Both the position numbers and the translations under genes were made by a program. This document shows positions 1-7,170 of a stretch of DNA of 64,000 bases, piece by piece (within the stretch, counting starts at the first letter, position 1; each line of letters begins with the position of its first letter). Source of the DNA: a virus; IMG/VR virus record IMGVR_UViG_3300029267_002897, positions 1 to 64,000 of that record; one strand, given 5' to 3'. The notes below the pieces were generated by a model. The model did not search any database, was not told the origin of the DNA, and saw only the letters and a list, made by a program, of their open reading frames with translations.

Positions 1-1826
1 GTGCCCTTGCGCACTTCGTCGAGGCGACCACCCACGGTGCCGTGGAGGTCACCACCCTTGACACGTTGTGCCCAGCTGGGCTTGGCCTTTGCCATCTCGT
101 TGTAGATGAACCGCCGCGTAACCGCTTTACTCTTGGAGGTGTAGCCGCGGGCACGACAGAAGCCGACAATCCACTGGAGGTACGGGTTGGAGCGGGACGG
201 TTGCTTGTACGGCTTCTTCTTGAGCTTGGCCTCGATGATTCCCCCCGGGGGATTCTTCATGCGTAACCGGACGCTCTCGGGGGGTGTCCCTGTCCGCCAG
301 GAGTGGAGAAGGTCTGCTACCTCGTTCTGCGTAATGCCGGACGCCACTGCAATTTGGTCCTGCCGCAGGTAAGACTTGGCGTTCAGCACGGAGATGATTT
401 TCTCTTCTTTGGATTCCAGCCCCTGCAACTCCGTCTGTTTGGGAGCGGTCTTCTTCTCTTCGGCCTTCGTCATCAAGCGGGCTCCGACGACATCACTCTC
501 TTCTTTACGGAGTATCACTCCAGCGGGGCGTTCTTTGGGGTTCGCATCCCAGTGCTCGTACACGCGTTGGACATCCCCAGCCCTGAGACCACAGGCCTCG
601 GTGACGTCGGTGCACGACAGGTACTTGTTGCGTTTGAGCGTCTGGAGAACCCGGCCGCTGATGCTGGGTGGCAACTGCGTGGTGCGCTTGAGGCGCACGA
701 CGGTAGCCCCCGTATGGAGACTCTTCGTCACGAAGACACCCTCCGGGCGAGAGGTTGGGTCCCGGAGCCAGGTTTCAACCCGCGCAGCAACCGGCATGCA
801 AAAGTCGGACTCGGAAATATCCCGGGCGGCCATGCGCCGACGCACGGCATCCGTGTTGATTTCCCCGCTGTCGAGCACTGAGCAGATGGCCGAGTCGAGG
901 TCCGCTTTCAGATGGGTGAGGGACAGCTTCGCGCCCACATAATCCGCGCCACGGATGCACACGACGATACCGGCTTCCTCCGCTTTTGGGAGCGAGAGGC
1001 TCTTGAGCAACCCACGGACGTGGGCCAGTGTGTACTGCTGGTCGGGGTATTTCTCTTTCAGACGTCGGGCAATTTCTGCGTCGTTGCAGTGTTCGCCCGG
1101 GGTGAGCACGGTGGGGATGGCCGAAATGATGGGGATGATGTCCCCCCTGCGCTTCGCCTCGTACGAATTCGTAACCACGTTCTTCCGGACCCGGATACGA
1201 GCGTCGGGCGTGTTAAAGGGAGACCGTAGCCACACGGCCAAACGGCTCCGCACATGGTCCGCTTGCTCGGGGTGCACTGTCCCCGGATAGAGGCACCCGA
1301 GTATTACCGGGATGGGTAGGAACTCTTCCGTGAGCACTGACGCTATTTGTTCGTCGGTGGGCATCGGGATCTCCTGGTTTGACAACTTTGCCCCGAGAAT
1401 CTTGTTCTGCCCACCCTTCATGATAACGACGACGCCTTTGGGATGGCGCGCACGGTCCTTTGTCCACTCCTCGAGCACCTTCTCGATGGTGCGCGGGGTG
1501 TAGTGGCTGAGGGGGCTCTGGGGCATGTACGTGTAGTTCAGCTGTTCGCAGATTTCTTCGGGGGTCTGCTCCGAAGCCGTCAACACGTAGTAGATTTGAG
1601 AGTCGAGTCCGATGCGTGCGCGGAGAACCGCGTGCATCGTCTCCTCCTTGAGGTACCGCCCTACCCGCTGTACCTCTTCGAGCGCGTCCAGCTTTAGCTT
1701 GTGGGTGTCGAGCGCGCTCTTCACGTGCTCCTGCATTTTCGCAACGTAGCGCGCGGCCTCACGGACCGCTTGCTCCTTCTTGTGGACGTCTTCGGCCCAC
1801 GCTTCCGCGTCGAACTGGGCATCCAT
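1..1826 (-). CDS. tandem winged-helix-like repeat protein (partial)
   Basis: The frame is open for 608 codons from an ATG at 1826 to the left edge, so the stop lies outside the window. Five to six copies of a 70-80 residue module fill residues 75-535. Each has an I/V-x-x-V-L helix, an HTH-like stretch and a closing hairpin such as HPKGVVVIMKG..ILGAKLS (128-149), AGIVVCIRG..YVGAKLS (285-302), RPEGVFVTKS (360-369) and RPAGVILRK..VVGARL (433-451). A Lys/Arg-rich tail follows. The arrangement is that of tandem winged-helix domains, so nucleic-acid binding is inferred; no named family is recognised. It is the last gene of the operon driven from 6637 and starts 5 nt after the upstream stop. Confidence 0.8.
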   Translation of the reverse strand, partial: MDAQFDAEAWAEDVHKKEQAVREAARYVAKMQEHVKSALDTHKLKLDALEEVQRVGRYLKEETMHAVLRARIGLDSQIYYVLTASEQTPEEICEQLNYTYMPQSPLSHYTPRTIEKVLEEWTKDRARHPKGVVVIMKGGQNKILGAKLSNQEIPMPTDEQIASVLTEEFLPIPVILGCLYPGTVHPEQADHVRSRLAVWLRSPFNTPDARIRVRKNVVTNSYEAKRRGDIIPIISAIPTVLTPGEHCNDAEIARRLKEKYPDQQYTLAHVRGLLKSLSLPKAEEAGIVVCIRGADYVGAKLSLTHLKADLDSAICSVLDSGEINTDAVRRRMAARDISESDFCMPVAARVETWLRDPTSRPEGVFVTKSLHTGATVVRLKRTTQLPPSISGRVLQTLKRNKYLSCTDVTEACGLRAGDVQRVYEHWDANPKERPAGVILRKEESDVVGARLMTKAEEKKTAPKQTELQGLESKEEKIISVLNAKSYLRQDQIAVASGITQNEVADLLHSWRTGTPPESVRLRMKNPPGGIIEAKLKKKPYKQPSRSNPYLQWIVGFCRARGYTSKSKAVTRRFIYNEMAKAKPSWAQRVKGGDLHGTVGGRLDEVRKG

Positions 1827-1830
1827 GTCT

Positions 1831-2247
1831 TTACCTCTTTTTACTATCGGGCTTGGGGAAGACCCCGGGGGTCTTGACCTCTTGGCCGACCCCCTGTCCG
1901 GGGTGTTTCTTGTCAGGGTCTACTACGTATGGACCGTAGCTGTTCACGAGACGCCGGATTCCCGGAGTCTGTCCCGGGATGTAAGGAAAGTAGTTCCCGT
2001 CCAGCTCCCGGGTCTCTTCTGTTTCGCGGCCCAACTTGAGGGCCTGCATGCGAGCGCGGCTGCGCCCGTACCGCTCGTCGAACCAGGCGTCTATTATCGC
2101 GGTACCCCCGGCGAGCTCGTCCACCGGGATAGGGAAGCGCATGTGTTCGTTGAGCACGGGGAACAGCTCCGGAGGGATTTCGATTACGCCGTAAGCCTCG
2201 ATGGGAGCGTTGCTGTTCTGCACTTCCTCTTTGTCCAGCACGTCCAT
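1831..2247 (-). CDS. hypothetical protein, possibly the 3' part of a frameshifted gene
   Basis: A 138-residue protein with no recognised domain. It contains an IPPELFPVLNEHMRFPIPVDEL stretch split by prolines and a Pro/Gly/Lys-rich tail. The ATG at 2247 has a GGAGAGG upstream. The frame stays open upstream of this ATG through a run of five G (minus strand, 2275-2271). The upstream gene that starts at 2476 runs into the same sequence in another frame, so the two may be one gene joined by a +1 shift. The near-palindrome ATTACGCCGTAAG at 2183-2195 lies inside and encodes Tyr-Gly-Val. Confidence 0.75.
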   Translation of the reverse strand: MDVLDKEEVQNSNAPIEAYGVIEIPPELFPVLNEHMRFPIPVDELAGGTAIIDAWFDERYGRSRARMQALKLGRETEETRELDGNYFPYIPGQTPGIRRLVNSYGPYVVDPDKKHPGQGVGQEVKTPGVFPKPDSKKR

Positions 2248-2476
2248 CGTGACCTCTCCGTCTCGGGATTCCCCCTGAACGAAGACTTTGGATGAGCTGC
2301 ATGTGTTCCTCGGCGACCCCCGTGAAGTACGCCCCCGTCGGAACGGCTTGTGCTATCCACTGGCAGAAGGAGATGAAGCCCTTGACCCACTGCTCGGTCA
2401 TGTAGAGTGTTTCTTCCCGGTAGGCCTGGACGCGCTCGACTTCTACTGGGTCGGGGTCGATGTCAATAGTCGTCAT
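1913..2476 (-). CDS. hypothetical protein, frame probably disrupted near 2271
   Basis: It starts with ATG at 2476, inside the last codons of the spanin-like gene (ATGACGACTATTGA overlap). About 70 convincing residues follow (MTTIDIDPDPVEVERVQ ... TGVAEEHMQLIQSL). After a GGGGG run at 2275-2271 the frame becomes Arg/Gly-rich low-complexity sequence that is an out-of-frame reading of the 1831-2247 gene. The natural product is therefore probably a fusion by +1 shift into that gene, or a two-gene pair in which this C-terminus is not meaningful. An indel in the G run is the alternative. Function unknown. Confidence 0.5.
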   Translation of the reverse strand: MTTIDIDPDPVEVERVQAYREETLYMTEQWVKGFISFCQWIAQAVPTGAYFTGVAEEHMQLIQSLRSGGIPRRRGHDGRAGQRGSAEQQRSHRGLRRNRNPSGAVPRAQRTHALPYPGGRARRGYRDNRRLVRRAVRAQPRSHAGPQVGPRNRRDPGAGRELLSLHPGTDSGNPASREQLRSIRSRP

Positions 2477-2936
2477 GTCGGCTTCCCCATTGGATTTCAG
2501 ATGCGTAATAGACAGGTGTGAGCCTCCCGTCCACCTCCGGGTCTTCATAGCACAGCCCTTTATCCCCACTGCCGCACCATCGGACCTCAACCATTGTTTC
2601 GAGAAGGATGTCATAGTAGCCGGGCTGTCGAGGCGGTGCGGGCGACCATACAGGAGATTCTCGTTGTACAATCGTGTCGATTGTCGCGAGAGTTCTTCGG
2701 CATATCTCTGATACCTCCTCTTCACGCTCCAGGGTGGCTCGGGCTTGTTGGAGGTCGGCACGGTAAACGTCCGCTTTTCTCGTGAGTTCTTCATTGTGTT
2801 CCGTCAGCTGCTTGACCACCTTGTCCTGGTCGGTGCACTTGCGCTTCTTGCCGTCGGCTGGGAGTTCCGCGCAGCTAAGACCGGAGAACAGGCTTACCAT
2901 CAGAATCAACCACAGCCACGTTGATTGTCGGTCCAT
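2463..2936 (-). CDS. spanin-like lipoprotein / coiled-coil envelope protein
   Basis: 157 residues. The N-terminus is a hydrophobic signal segment (residues 6-21) ending GLSC at Cys22, a plausible lipobox. A charged coiled-coil-like region (about 35-90, Gln/Glu/Lys-rich) follows, then a tail with paired Cys (WCGSGDKGLCYE). A short lipoprotein with a coiled coil, encoded overlapping its neighbour, resembles phage spanins (Rz/Rz1 type), which disrupt the outer membrane at lysis; this is inference from architecture only. The ATG at 2936 has AAGGAG upstream and lies inside the last 60 nt of the upstream gene. Confidence 0.65.
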   Translation of the reverse strand: MDRQSTWLWLILMVSLFSGLSCAELPADGKKRKCTDQDKVVKQLTEHNEELTRKADVYRADLQQARATLEREEEVSEICRRTLATIDTIVQRESPVWSPAPPRQPGYYDILLETMVEVRWCGSGDKGLCYEDPEVDGRLTPVYYASEIQWGSRHDDY

Positions 2937-3567
2937 CTTCGTCTCCTTGTGGGGTTTCTGAGTCGAAATGCTGGGTTCCTACCCAGACGATTTGTTCCAT
3001 TGCGTCAGGGTCTTCGGATGTTTGGAGGGGCCACTCAGTGCTCTGTGCGAGCACTTCTCGTGTCGGAGGAGGCCAATGTCCCAGCGCAGTCTTGTAACCG
3101 TCTTTAGTTTCGATGGGGTCTTCGAGCAGAGCGTCACACGACAATCCGTGGAAGTAGCTAACGAGCCACGATCCGTCCCCCGGCGGGTAAACCAGACGGA
3201 TGACCCACACCATGTTGTGAACCGGAGTACTAGGATACTCGTCCATCTGCGGGCTCACTATCGTGTCCTCCCCAGCATCGACACAATAGAGCTGCGCAAA
3301 TTCGGGGAAGTCCTTGTTGACGTGTTTCAGGAATGGTTTGAGAATTTCCTGCACGAAGCGTGGAGAGAGGTCTATCACCGAGACGAAGACTTCCCGAGTA
3401 TCTTCGCAGGCAAACCGAGAGACATAAGGAGCTTTTTCTCCAAGGAACTGTACGAGTTTATACAGTGATGTAAGCCAGCGCCACCGTAGCTCGTGGCGAA
3501 GCTCCTCGTAAAAGCGGACGAGCGCATGCCCTTCGACCTCTCTGAGATCGTCTGGTGCTTTGGTCAT
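2875..3567 (-). CDS. hypothetical protein, divergent member of a local paralogue family
   Basis: 230 residues from the ATG at 3567 (GGAGATTCAAG upstream); the longer open frame to 3834 only re-reads the upstream gene. The N-terminal half has the pattern seen in several small proteins of this phage: a helix (VRFYEELRHELRWRWL, LVQFLGEK), beta strands (VSRFACEDTREVFVSVIDL), then RFVQEILKPFLKHV, which aligns with the F-x-E-V-L-x-P-E-M motif of the paralogues. The C-terminal part is acidic. It overlaps both neighbours, indicating translational coupling. Function unknown. Confidence 0.75.
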   Translation of the reverse strand: MTKAPDDLREVEGHALVRFYEELRHELRWRWLTSLYKLVQFLGEKAPYVSRFACEDTREVFVSVIDLSPRFVQEILKPFLKHVNKDFPEFAQLYCVDAGEDTIVSPQMDEYPSTPVHNMVWVIRLVYPPGDGSWLVSYFHGLSCDALLEDPIETKDGYKTALGHWPPPTREVLAQSTEWPLQTSEDPDAMEQIVWVGTQHFDSETPQGDEDGPTINVAVVDSDGKPVLRS

Positions 3568-4124
3568 GACTTGAATCTCCCGGTCACGGTGTCGGTGCGG
3601 TGCCAGCCGTTGCTGAAGGGGGTGAGCGCGGCGTTGATTGTACGCTCCAGCATTGGACGGAGGCGGTCCCCCGGCAAGACGACGCCGCCGTCGAGCATGT
3701 CCGTTTCCGCCGACGGGTCTTGCATGTCCCACTGTTCGATGAGGGGATAGTAGCTCTTGAGCGCAAGCGCCGCGTGTCCCGTCCCCAGGAACCACGAGCC
3801 CTCCATGCGGTCCTGAATGTACAGCTCCCGCCAACGTTTCACCCGCAACGAGTGCAGCTTGAATCCCGCCACCATCGGGGCGAGGAAGTCGCGCACCAAT
3901 TCACGGTCCGTCGTATCGACCATTACGATGTAAAGGTCCCGGGCGGGGGCGACTTTGACTCGCACCATGGTCGGAAATTTCTCTTCGAGGTAGTCGAGGA
4001 TGCGGAGGAGTTCCTGGTGGCCGCGGACGTTCTTGCGGGTTTCGAGGGAGCCGTCACTTCTTCTTACGAGTCTTTTTCCCTTCAACTTCTTGTTTCTTTT
4101 CTTTCTTCTTTTCCGGTTCCCCAT
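3564..4124 (-). CDS. hypothetical protein with basic N-terminus, paralogue-like
   Basis: 186 residues. The first 25 are almost all Lys/Arg (RKRRKKRNKKLKGKRLVRR), suggesting binding to nucleic acid. Residues 36-100 follow the family layout: a helix (ELLRILDYLEEKF), strands (VRVKVAPARDLYIVMVD) and RELVRDFLAPMVAGF, where the conserved Pro sits as in the paralogues. The stop overlaps the next start by 4 nt (ATGA). The start lies 71 nt inside the upstream gene, whose C-terminus is also Lys-rich, so both strings are encoded in different frames of the same DNA. Function unknown. Confidence 0.75.
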   Translation of the reverse strand: MGNRKRRKKRNKKLKGKRLVRRSDGSLETRKNVRGHQELLRILDYLEEKFPTMVRVKVAPARDLYIVMVDTTDRELVRDFLAPMVAGFKLHSLRVKRWRELYIQDRMEGSWFLGTGHAALALKSYYPLIEQWDMQDPSAETDMLDGGVVLPGDRLRPMLERTINAALTPFSNGWHRTDTVTGRFKS

Positions 4125-4593
4125 CAGGCACCCACGCTTTCTTCAGCTCGTCGACCACGGTCTTGATTGCGACCTCTCCCGGCGCATCGAGTTTCGTCAC
4201 GAACTCGAGCGGCTGCACCGGAAAGTAGTTGCAGAGGATGTAGGCCTGGACCAGGCCCTTCTCGTCCTCAGGGTCGATTTCGCTGGCGCTCAGCTCGACG
4301 GGGATGCCCGCACCGCGCAGGATGGGGAAGACCCGGGCGACAGCTCCCCCGAGCATCTCCCAGGTAGTCTCAGCGATGTTGATGCCGGTCTCATCGAGAA
4401 TCTTCTCGGGGGCGCTGGACGGGACGTGCAGCACCTTGGCGTCCGGGAAGATGGCCTGCATCTCCGCCATCGCCCGGAGGTAGGACTTCTTCAGGCGTTC
4501 GGTGAGAAGGTTAGCGGCTATTTCCTGGACCTGGCGGAGGGTCCTGCCGCTGAATCCCTGCAATGTGGTTTCTATCGATTGTTCCTTGCCCAT
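4054..4593 (-). CDS. hypothetical protein with Lys/Glu-rich tail
   Basis: 179 residues. It begins with helices (RTLRQVQEIAANLLTERLKKSYLRAMAEM) and ends in a highly charged tail (GEPEKKKEKKQEVEGKKTRKKK). No catalytic motif or known family is seen. A run of strands around 85-140 (VFPILRGAGIPVELSASE, AYILCNYFPVQPLEFVTKL) suggests a small alpha/beta domain. The ATG at 4593 is preceded by AGGAGG. The 3' end overlaps the next gene by 71 nt, an unusually long overlap. Confidence 0.75.
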   Translation of the reverse strand: MGKEQSIETTLQGFSGRTLRQVQEIAANLLTERLKKSYLRAMAEMQAIFPDAKVLHVPSSAPEKILDETGINIAETTWEMLGGAVARVFPILRGAGIPVELSASEIDPEDEKGLVQAYILCNYFPVQPLEFVTKLDAPGEVAIKTVVDELKKAWVPDGEPEKKKEKKQEVEGKKTRKKK

Positions 4594-4615
4594 GGTTCCT
4601 CCTGCTTGCGGTTTT

Positions 4616-5014
4616 TTACACGAGGTCTGCCTCGTCGATGGGGATTGAATCTACTATAATCGCCGCCTTTTCGACAGCTACTTCGGCAGCGTGCGTTGGT
4701 TGGCGCTTGTTGCGCTGCACCATTTGCTCGTAGATGATGGCGCGACAATTGGCGTTCAGCTCGACGTAAGGTGTGCGGTGCGCGTCATTGTACGCGGTCA
4801 CGCGCGCAAATACTTCGAGATGAAGACCAGTCTCGGCTTGGATGCGTCGCATCTCCGGATAGCACAGTTCTTCCATGAAGCGGTCGCTTGCGCCGTGAAG
4901 GACGAAGCCAAAGATGGCTCCTTCCGGCGCGCAGTGCAACGTCGCGGTCGGTAGGTGTTCCTGGAGGTACATTGCGAACGCGCGGAGAGCGCGGCCAACG
5001 GTCTCCATGTGCAT
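4616..5014 (-). CDS. small paralogue-family protein (F-x-E-x-x-x-P-E-M type)
   Basis: 132 residues. The ATG at 5014 has GGAGGAC ideally spaced; a second Met three codons on is possible. Layout: helix (VGRALRAFAMYLQEHL), strands (TLHCAPEGAIFGFVLHG), then RFMEELCYPEMRRIQAETGLHLEVFARV. This motif recurs in at least five other small genes of the window (6311, 20163, 20440, 20718, 9965), so this is an expanded phage family of unknown role. The tail after residue 105 is unrelated to the others. It lies 2 nt from the upstream stop. Confidence 0.8.
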   Translation of the reverse strand: MHMETVGRALRAFAMYLQEHLPTATLHCAPEGAIFGFVLHGASDRFMEELCYPEMRRIQAETGLHLEVFARVTAYNDAHRTPYVELNANCRAIIYEQMVQRNKRQPTHAAEVAVEKAAIIVDSIPIDEADLV

Positions 5015-5016
5015 GG

Positions 5017-5673
5017 CTAGGTCCTCCGTACGCGCTCGTAGTTGGATTTGCGAGAGTCGAGGGTCATCCCGTTATCGAGCACGGCTTCGACCGGGGTATC
5101 TTCCGAGAATTGCGCAGGCCCCACGCTCGCCAGCCGTATCTTTACTTCTACCACTTCGTGAGTACCTGTTCGAAACGACCCCTTAGCACGGTTGCGCCAT
5201 TCCCCATCATCCAATCCCCACATCGGAGCTGGCCGGTCGATCAGACGCACTTTGTCTCCCGGCAAGAGCCGTAGCCTCAAGTTCCAACCATAATAAGTAG
5301 CTAGTTCCTCGGCGGTGACTACGCGATTTCCTACCACCCCGCTCCCGGTGGGTCCGAAAATAAGACCACGCCACTTGACCATCCGGAGGGTAATCCAAAA
5401 GCGGGCCTTCCCGCCCCGGTAGCTGTGCTCGCGTATGTAAATTTTCCCAACCCCCTTGAGATACTCGCGGTAGATGTTGAGCACCTCTGGCTGGAAGTGT
5501 TTGCGGAGATACTTCTTCGGCAGAAGCGGGGTCTGGAGCAGCACTCCTGAGCCCCGGTCTCTTTTTCTTTTTTCGGGTACACAGTCTCGCTGGAGTTCGA
5601 CGTATTCGGTCCCCATGAATTTCTCGTCGAAGAAGCGGCCCAGCTTGACCATCCCCTCGAAGAATCTTCTCAT
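5017..5673 (-). CDS. hypothetical protein, tandem paralogue of the 5670-6314 gene
   Basis: 218 residues. Its start (MRRFFEGMVKLGRFFDEKFMG) matches the neighbour's (MRLFYEGMVELGLFLEEKFLG), and both continue with a KKYL/RKFL helix, strands ending in FWITLRMVKW / LIVFLTLRKF, an LLPGD motif and a C-terminal strand region (VEAVLDNGMTLDS / ISVELDDGSELHA). The two genes are therefore a tandem duplication. The LLPGD-KVRLI segment looks like a small beta-barrel (SH3/KOW-like) fold; this is inference. ATGA overlap with the upstream gene. Confidence 0.8.
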   Translation of the reverse strand: MRRFFEGMVKLGRFFDEKFMGTEYVELQRDCVPEKRKRDRGSGVLLQTPLLPKKYLRKHFQPEVLNIYREYLKGVGKIYIREHSYRGGKARFWITLRMVKWRGLIFGPTGSGVVGNRVVTAEELATYYGWNLRLRLLPGDKVRLIDRPAPMWGLDDGEWRNRAKGSFRTGTHEVVEVKIRLASVGPAQFSEDTPVEAVLDNGMTLDSRKSNYERVRRT

Positions 5674-6314
5674 GGGGTTTTCCTCCCTAGTAAGATGTAG
5701 TCGTCGTGGTCGAGGACGTCGCCACGAGTGTACGCGTGAAGTTCGGAACCGTCATCCAACTCGACGCTTATGTTAGTTCGTTCGTCTGCGAAGTATCCAA
5801 CGTCCGTCACCGCCACTACCGCTCTAACCCACTGCGACGGGAGCGCGTCCTTATTGCGATACTTCCGGACATGTGCTCGGCTTGGCGGTACGAATACGCG
5901 GTCTCCCGGCAACAGCGGCATCTTCGGAAATTGCTGGTAGAGCTTGGCGACTCCCATGCCGTCTGCGGGTTTGCTTCCAGCTTCTATCGTGTAGCGGGAA
6001 CTCGGACCATATACGTATTCCTTGAACTTACGGAGAGTCAGAAACACGATGAGGCGGCCGATTTTACCGCCTTTGAGCTGGTAGTTGAAATCGCACACAT
6101 GTTCGAAGTAGCGACGGCGCAGCCGACGTATTTCGATGAGCACCGTGTCCTCGAGGAACTTTCGGCTTACCCGCGGCGTCAGGATACTCATGAACGCTCC
6201 CCGAGCGGAGGTCTTCCAGGGGTTCTCAATCAAGAAGTGGAACTCGGACAACCCCAAAAATTTTTCTTCGAGGAAGAGCCCGAGCTCTACCATGCCTTCG
6301 TAGAAAAGCCTCAT
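5670..6314 (-). CDS. hypothetical protein, tandem paralogue of the 5017-5673 gene
   Basis: 214 residues, clearly homologous along its length to the next gene: shared N-terminal MRLFYEGMVELG-type helix, central Lys/Arg-rich helices, LLPGDRVFVPPSR motif and an acidic C-terminal strand region. The N-terminal helix-strand-helix part resembles a stretched version of the smaller paralogue family in this operon. No catalytic residues are recognisable. Its ATG overlaps the upstream stop by 4 nt, so translation is likely coupled. Function unknown. Confidence 0.8.
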   Translation of the reverse strand: MRLFYEGMVELGLFLEEKFLGLSEFHFLIENPWKTSARGAFMSILTPRVSRKFLEDTVLIEIRRLRRRYFEHVCDFNYQLKGGKIGRLIVFLTLRKFKEYVYGPSSRYTIEAGSKPADGMGVAKLYQQFPKMPLLPGDRVFVPPSRAHVRKYRNKDALPSQWVRAVVAVTDVGYFADERTNISVELDDGSELHAYTRGDVLDHDDYILLGRKTP

Positions 6315-6610
6315 GACTTCATGTCCTTCAGCACGAACACGACGTAACCCTCTTTCCTGTCGTACCGCACCGGCCTTACGACCATTCGATGTTTCGACGC
6401 TATGTCCTGGAATTCCGGCATCACCACCTCCCGAAAGAACCTGGGTTCCATCGGTTCGATAGCGTAAGACCAGGGCGCATGATGGTGGAGCGCCAAGGAC
6501 TTCGATGCGCAGTAGGCCCCCATCCGCTCCAGCATATCGAGTTCTGCACTAGCGAAAAATGTGCTCTGCGCATCTTCGCGCAGATAGCGCGCCATCTCCT
6601 CTCGTTCCAT
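6311..6610 (-). CDS. small paralogue-family protein, first gene of an 11-gene operon
   Basis: 99 residues: helix (MLERMGAYCASKSLAL), strand (WSYAIEPM), then the family motif RFFREVVMPEFQDIASKHRM and a final strand (GYVVFVLKDM). This makes it one of at least six related small proteins. It is the promoter-proximal gene: AGGAGG lies 9 nt before the ATG at 6610 and a TTGGTAGAAGA box about 27 nt upstream. All genes down to the left edge overlap or nearly touch, so they probably form one transcript. Confidence 0.8.
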   Translation of the reverse strand: MEREEMARYLREDAQSTFFASAELDMLERMGAYCASKSLALHHHAPWSYAIEPMEPRFFREVVMPEFQDIASKHRMVVRPVRYDRKEGYVVFVLKDMKS

Positions 6611-6636
6611 GTTGACACCTCCTCCCGTCGTTGGGT

Positions 6637-6647
6637 TCTTCTACCAA
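6637..6647 (-). promoter_or_regulatory. TTGGTAGAAGA-type promoter box
   Basis: Minus-strand TTGGTAGAAGA, 27 nt upstream of the ATG at 6610 and just before a GGAGGAGG Shine-Dalgarno. The same box recurs before most independent accessory units in the window. The role as promoter is inferred from position and recurrence. Confidence 0.6.
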
Positions 6648-6659
6648 TTCAAGAGGAGG

Positions 6660-6672
6660 TTTACGGAGTAAA
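6660..6672. repeat. perfect TTTAC-NNN-GTAAA palindrome
   Basis: TTTACGGAGTAAA, non-coding, overlapping the T-run of the terminator of the 6710-7108 gene. One of seven perfect copies in the window. Confidence 0.8.
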
Positions 6673-6698
6673 AAAGAAGACACCTAGTGCCTTCTTTT
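6668..6698 (-). terminator. intrinsic terminator
   Basis: On the minus strand GAAGGCAC-TAG-GTGTCTTC forms a hairpin followed by TTTTTT, directly after the stop of the 6710-7108 gene. Confidence 0.75.
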
Positions 6699-6709
6699 CG
6701 TAGCGGGCG

Positions 6710-7108
6710 CTACTCCTGCATCTCGAGGAATCTCCGCAGCTCCTGCCGACCGTAGAAGCGACGACCCGGGAACTCCGCGACGGAATACACCTTGATGCAA
6801 TCGTCGCAACCTCCCCCATCGCAGTTGCCGCAATCGGTCGACGTCTCGAACGGGCTGCCCCGGTAGAGGTGGCGCGACCACCCCTCGAACGTGATGTCGA
6901 AGCCCTCGGGAAGCTTGGACTCGATGTTGAGCGGCTTCTGGTGCTCCTCCATCATCGCGTACGCTTTCTCCTGCGCCTCGGTGAGACTGTCCGCTTCCAC
7001 TTCAGCGAACTTGACATCCGGACGGAGTTTCCAGGTGTTCTTGACTCCACGCTGGAAAAGCTCCTCGATGTACGAGCGGTCCTCGTACTTCACGATGAAC
7101 GTAGTCAT
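6710..7108 (-). CDS. hypothetical protein with a Cys cluster
   Basis: 132 residues. The first 60 look like a small alpha/beta domain (FIVKYEDRSYIEELFQRG, EADSLTEAQEKAYAMMEE). A tight Cys cluster, CGNCDGGGCDDC, lies near residue 95 and probably binds zinc. Monocistronic: AGGAGGTG precedes the ATG at 7108, a TTGGTACAAGT box lies 21 nt upstream, and an intrinsic terminator follows. The N-terminal EAQEKA pattern resembles the 12859-13089 protein (TKEEARQKAV). Function unknown. Confidence 0.8.
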   Translation of the reverse strand: MTTFIVKYEDRSYIEELFQRGVKNTWKLRPDVKFAEVEADSLTEAQEKAYAMMEEHQKPLNIESKLPEGFDITFEGWSRHLYRGSPFETSTDCGNCDGGGCDDCIKVYSVAEFPGRRFYGRQELRRFLEMQE

Positions 7109-7128
7109 GGCAACACCTCCTGTTACGT

Positions 7129-7139
7129 ACTTGTACCAA
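7129..7139 (-). promoter_or_regulatory. TTGGTACAAGT-type promoter box
   Basis: Minus-strand TTGGTACAAGT, 21 nt upstream of the ATG at 7108, immediately after the preceding unit's terminator; same consensus as at 6637 and 7995. Confidence 0.6.
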
Positions 7140-7168
7140 AAGAAAAGGGGCGCTCAGGCCCCTTCTCT
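7138..7168 (-). terminator. intrinsic terminator
   Basis: Minus-strand AGAAGGGGC-CTGA-GCGCCCCTTTTCT followed by TTTT, 3 nt after the stop of the lipoprotein gene. Its T-run overlaps the promoter box of the next unit. Confidence 0.75.
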
Positions 7169-7170
7169 AG

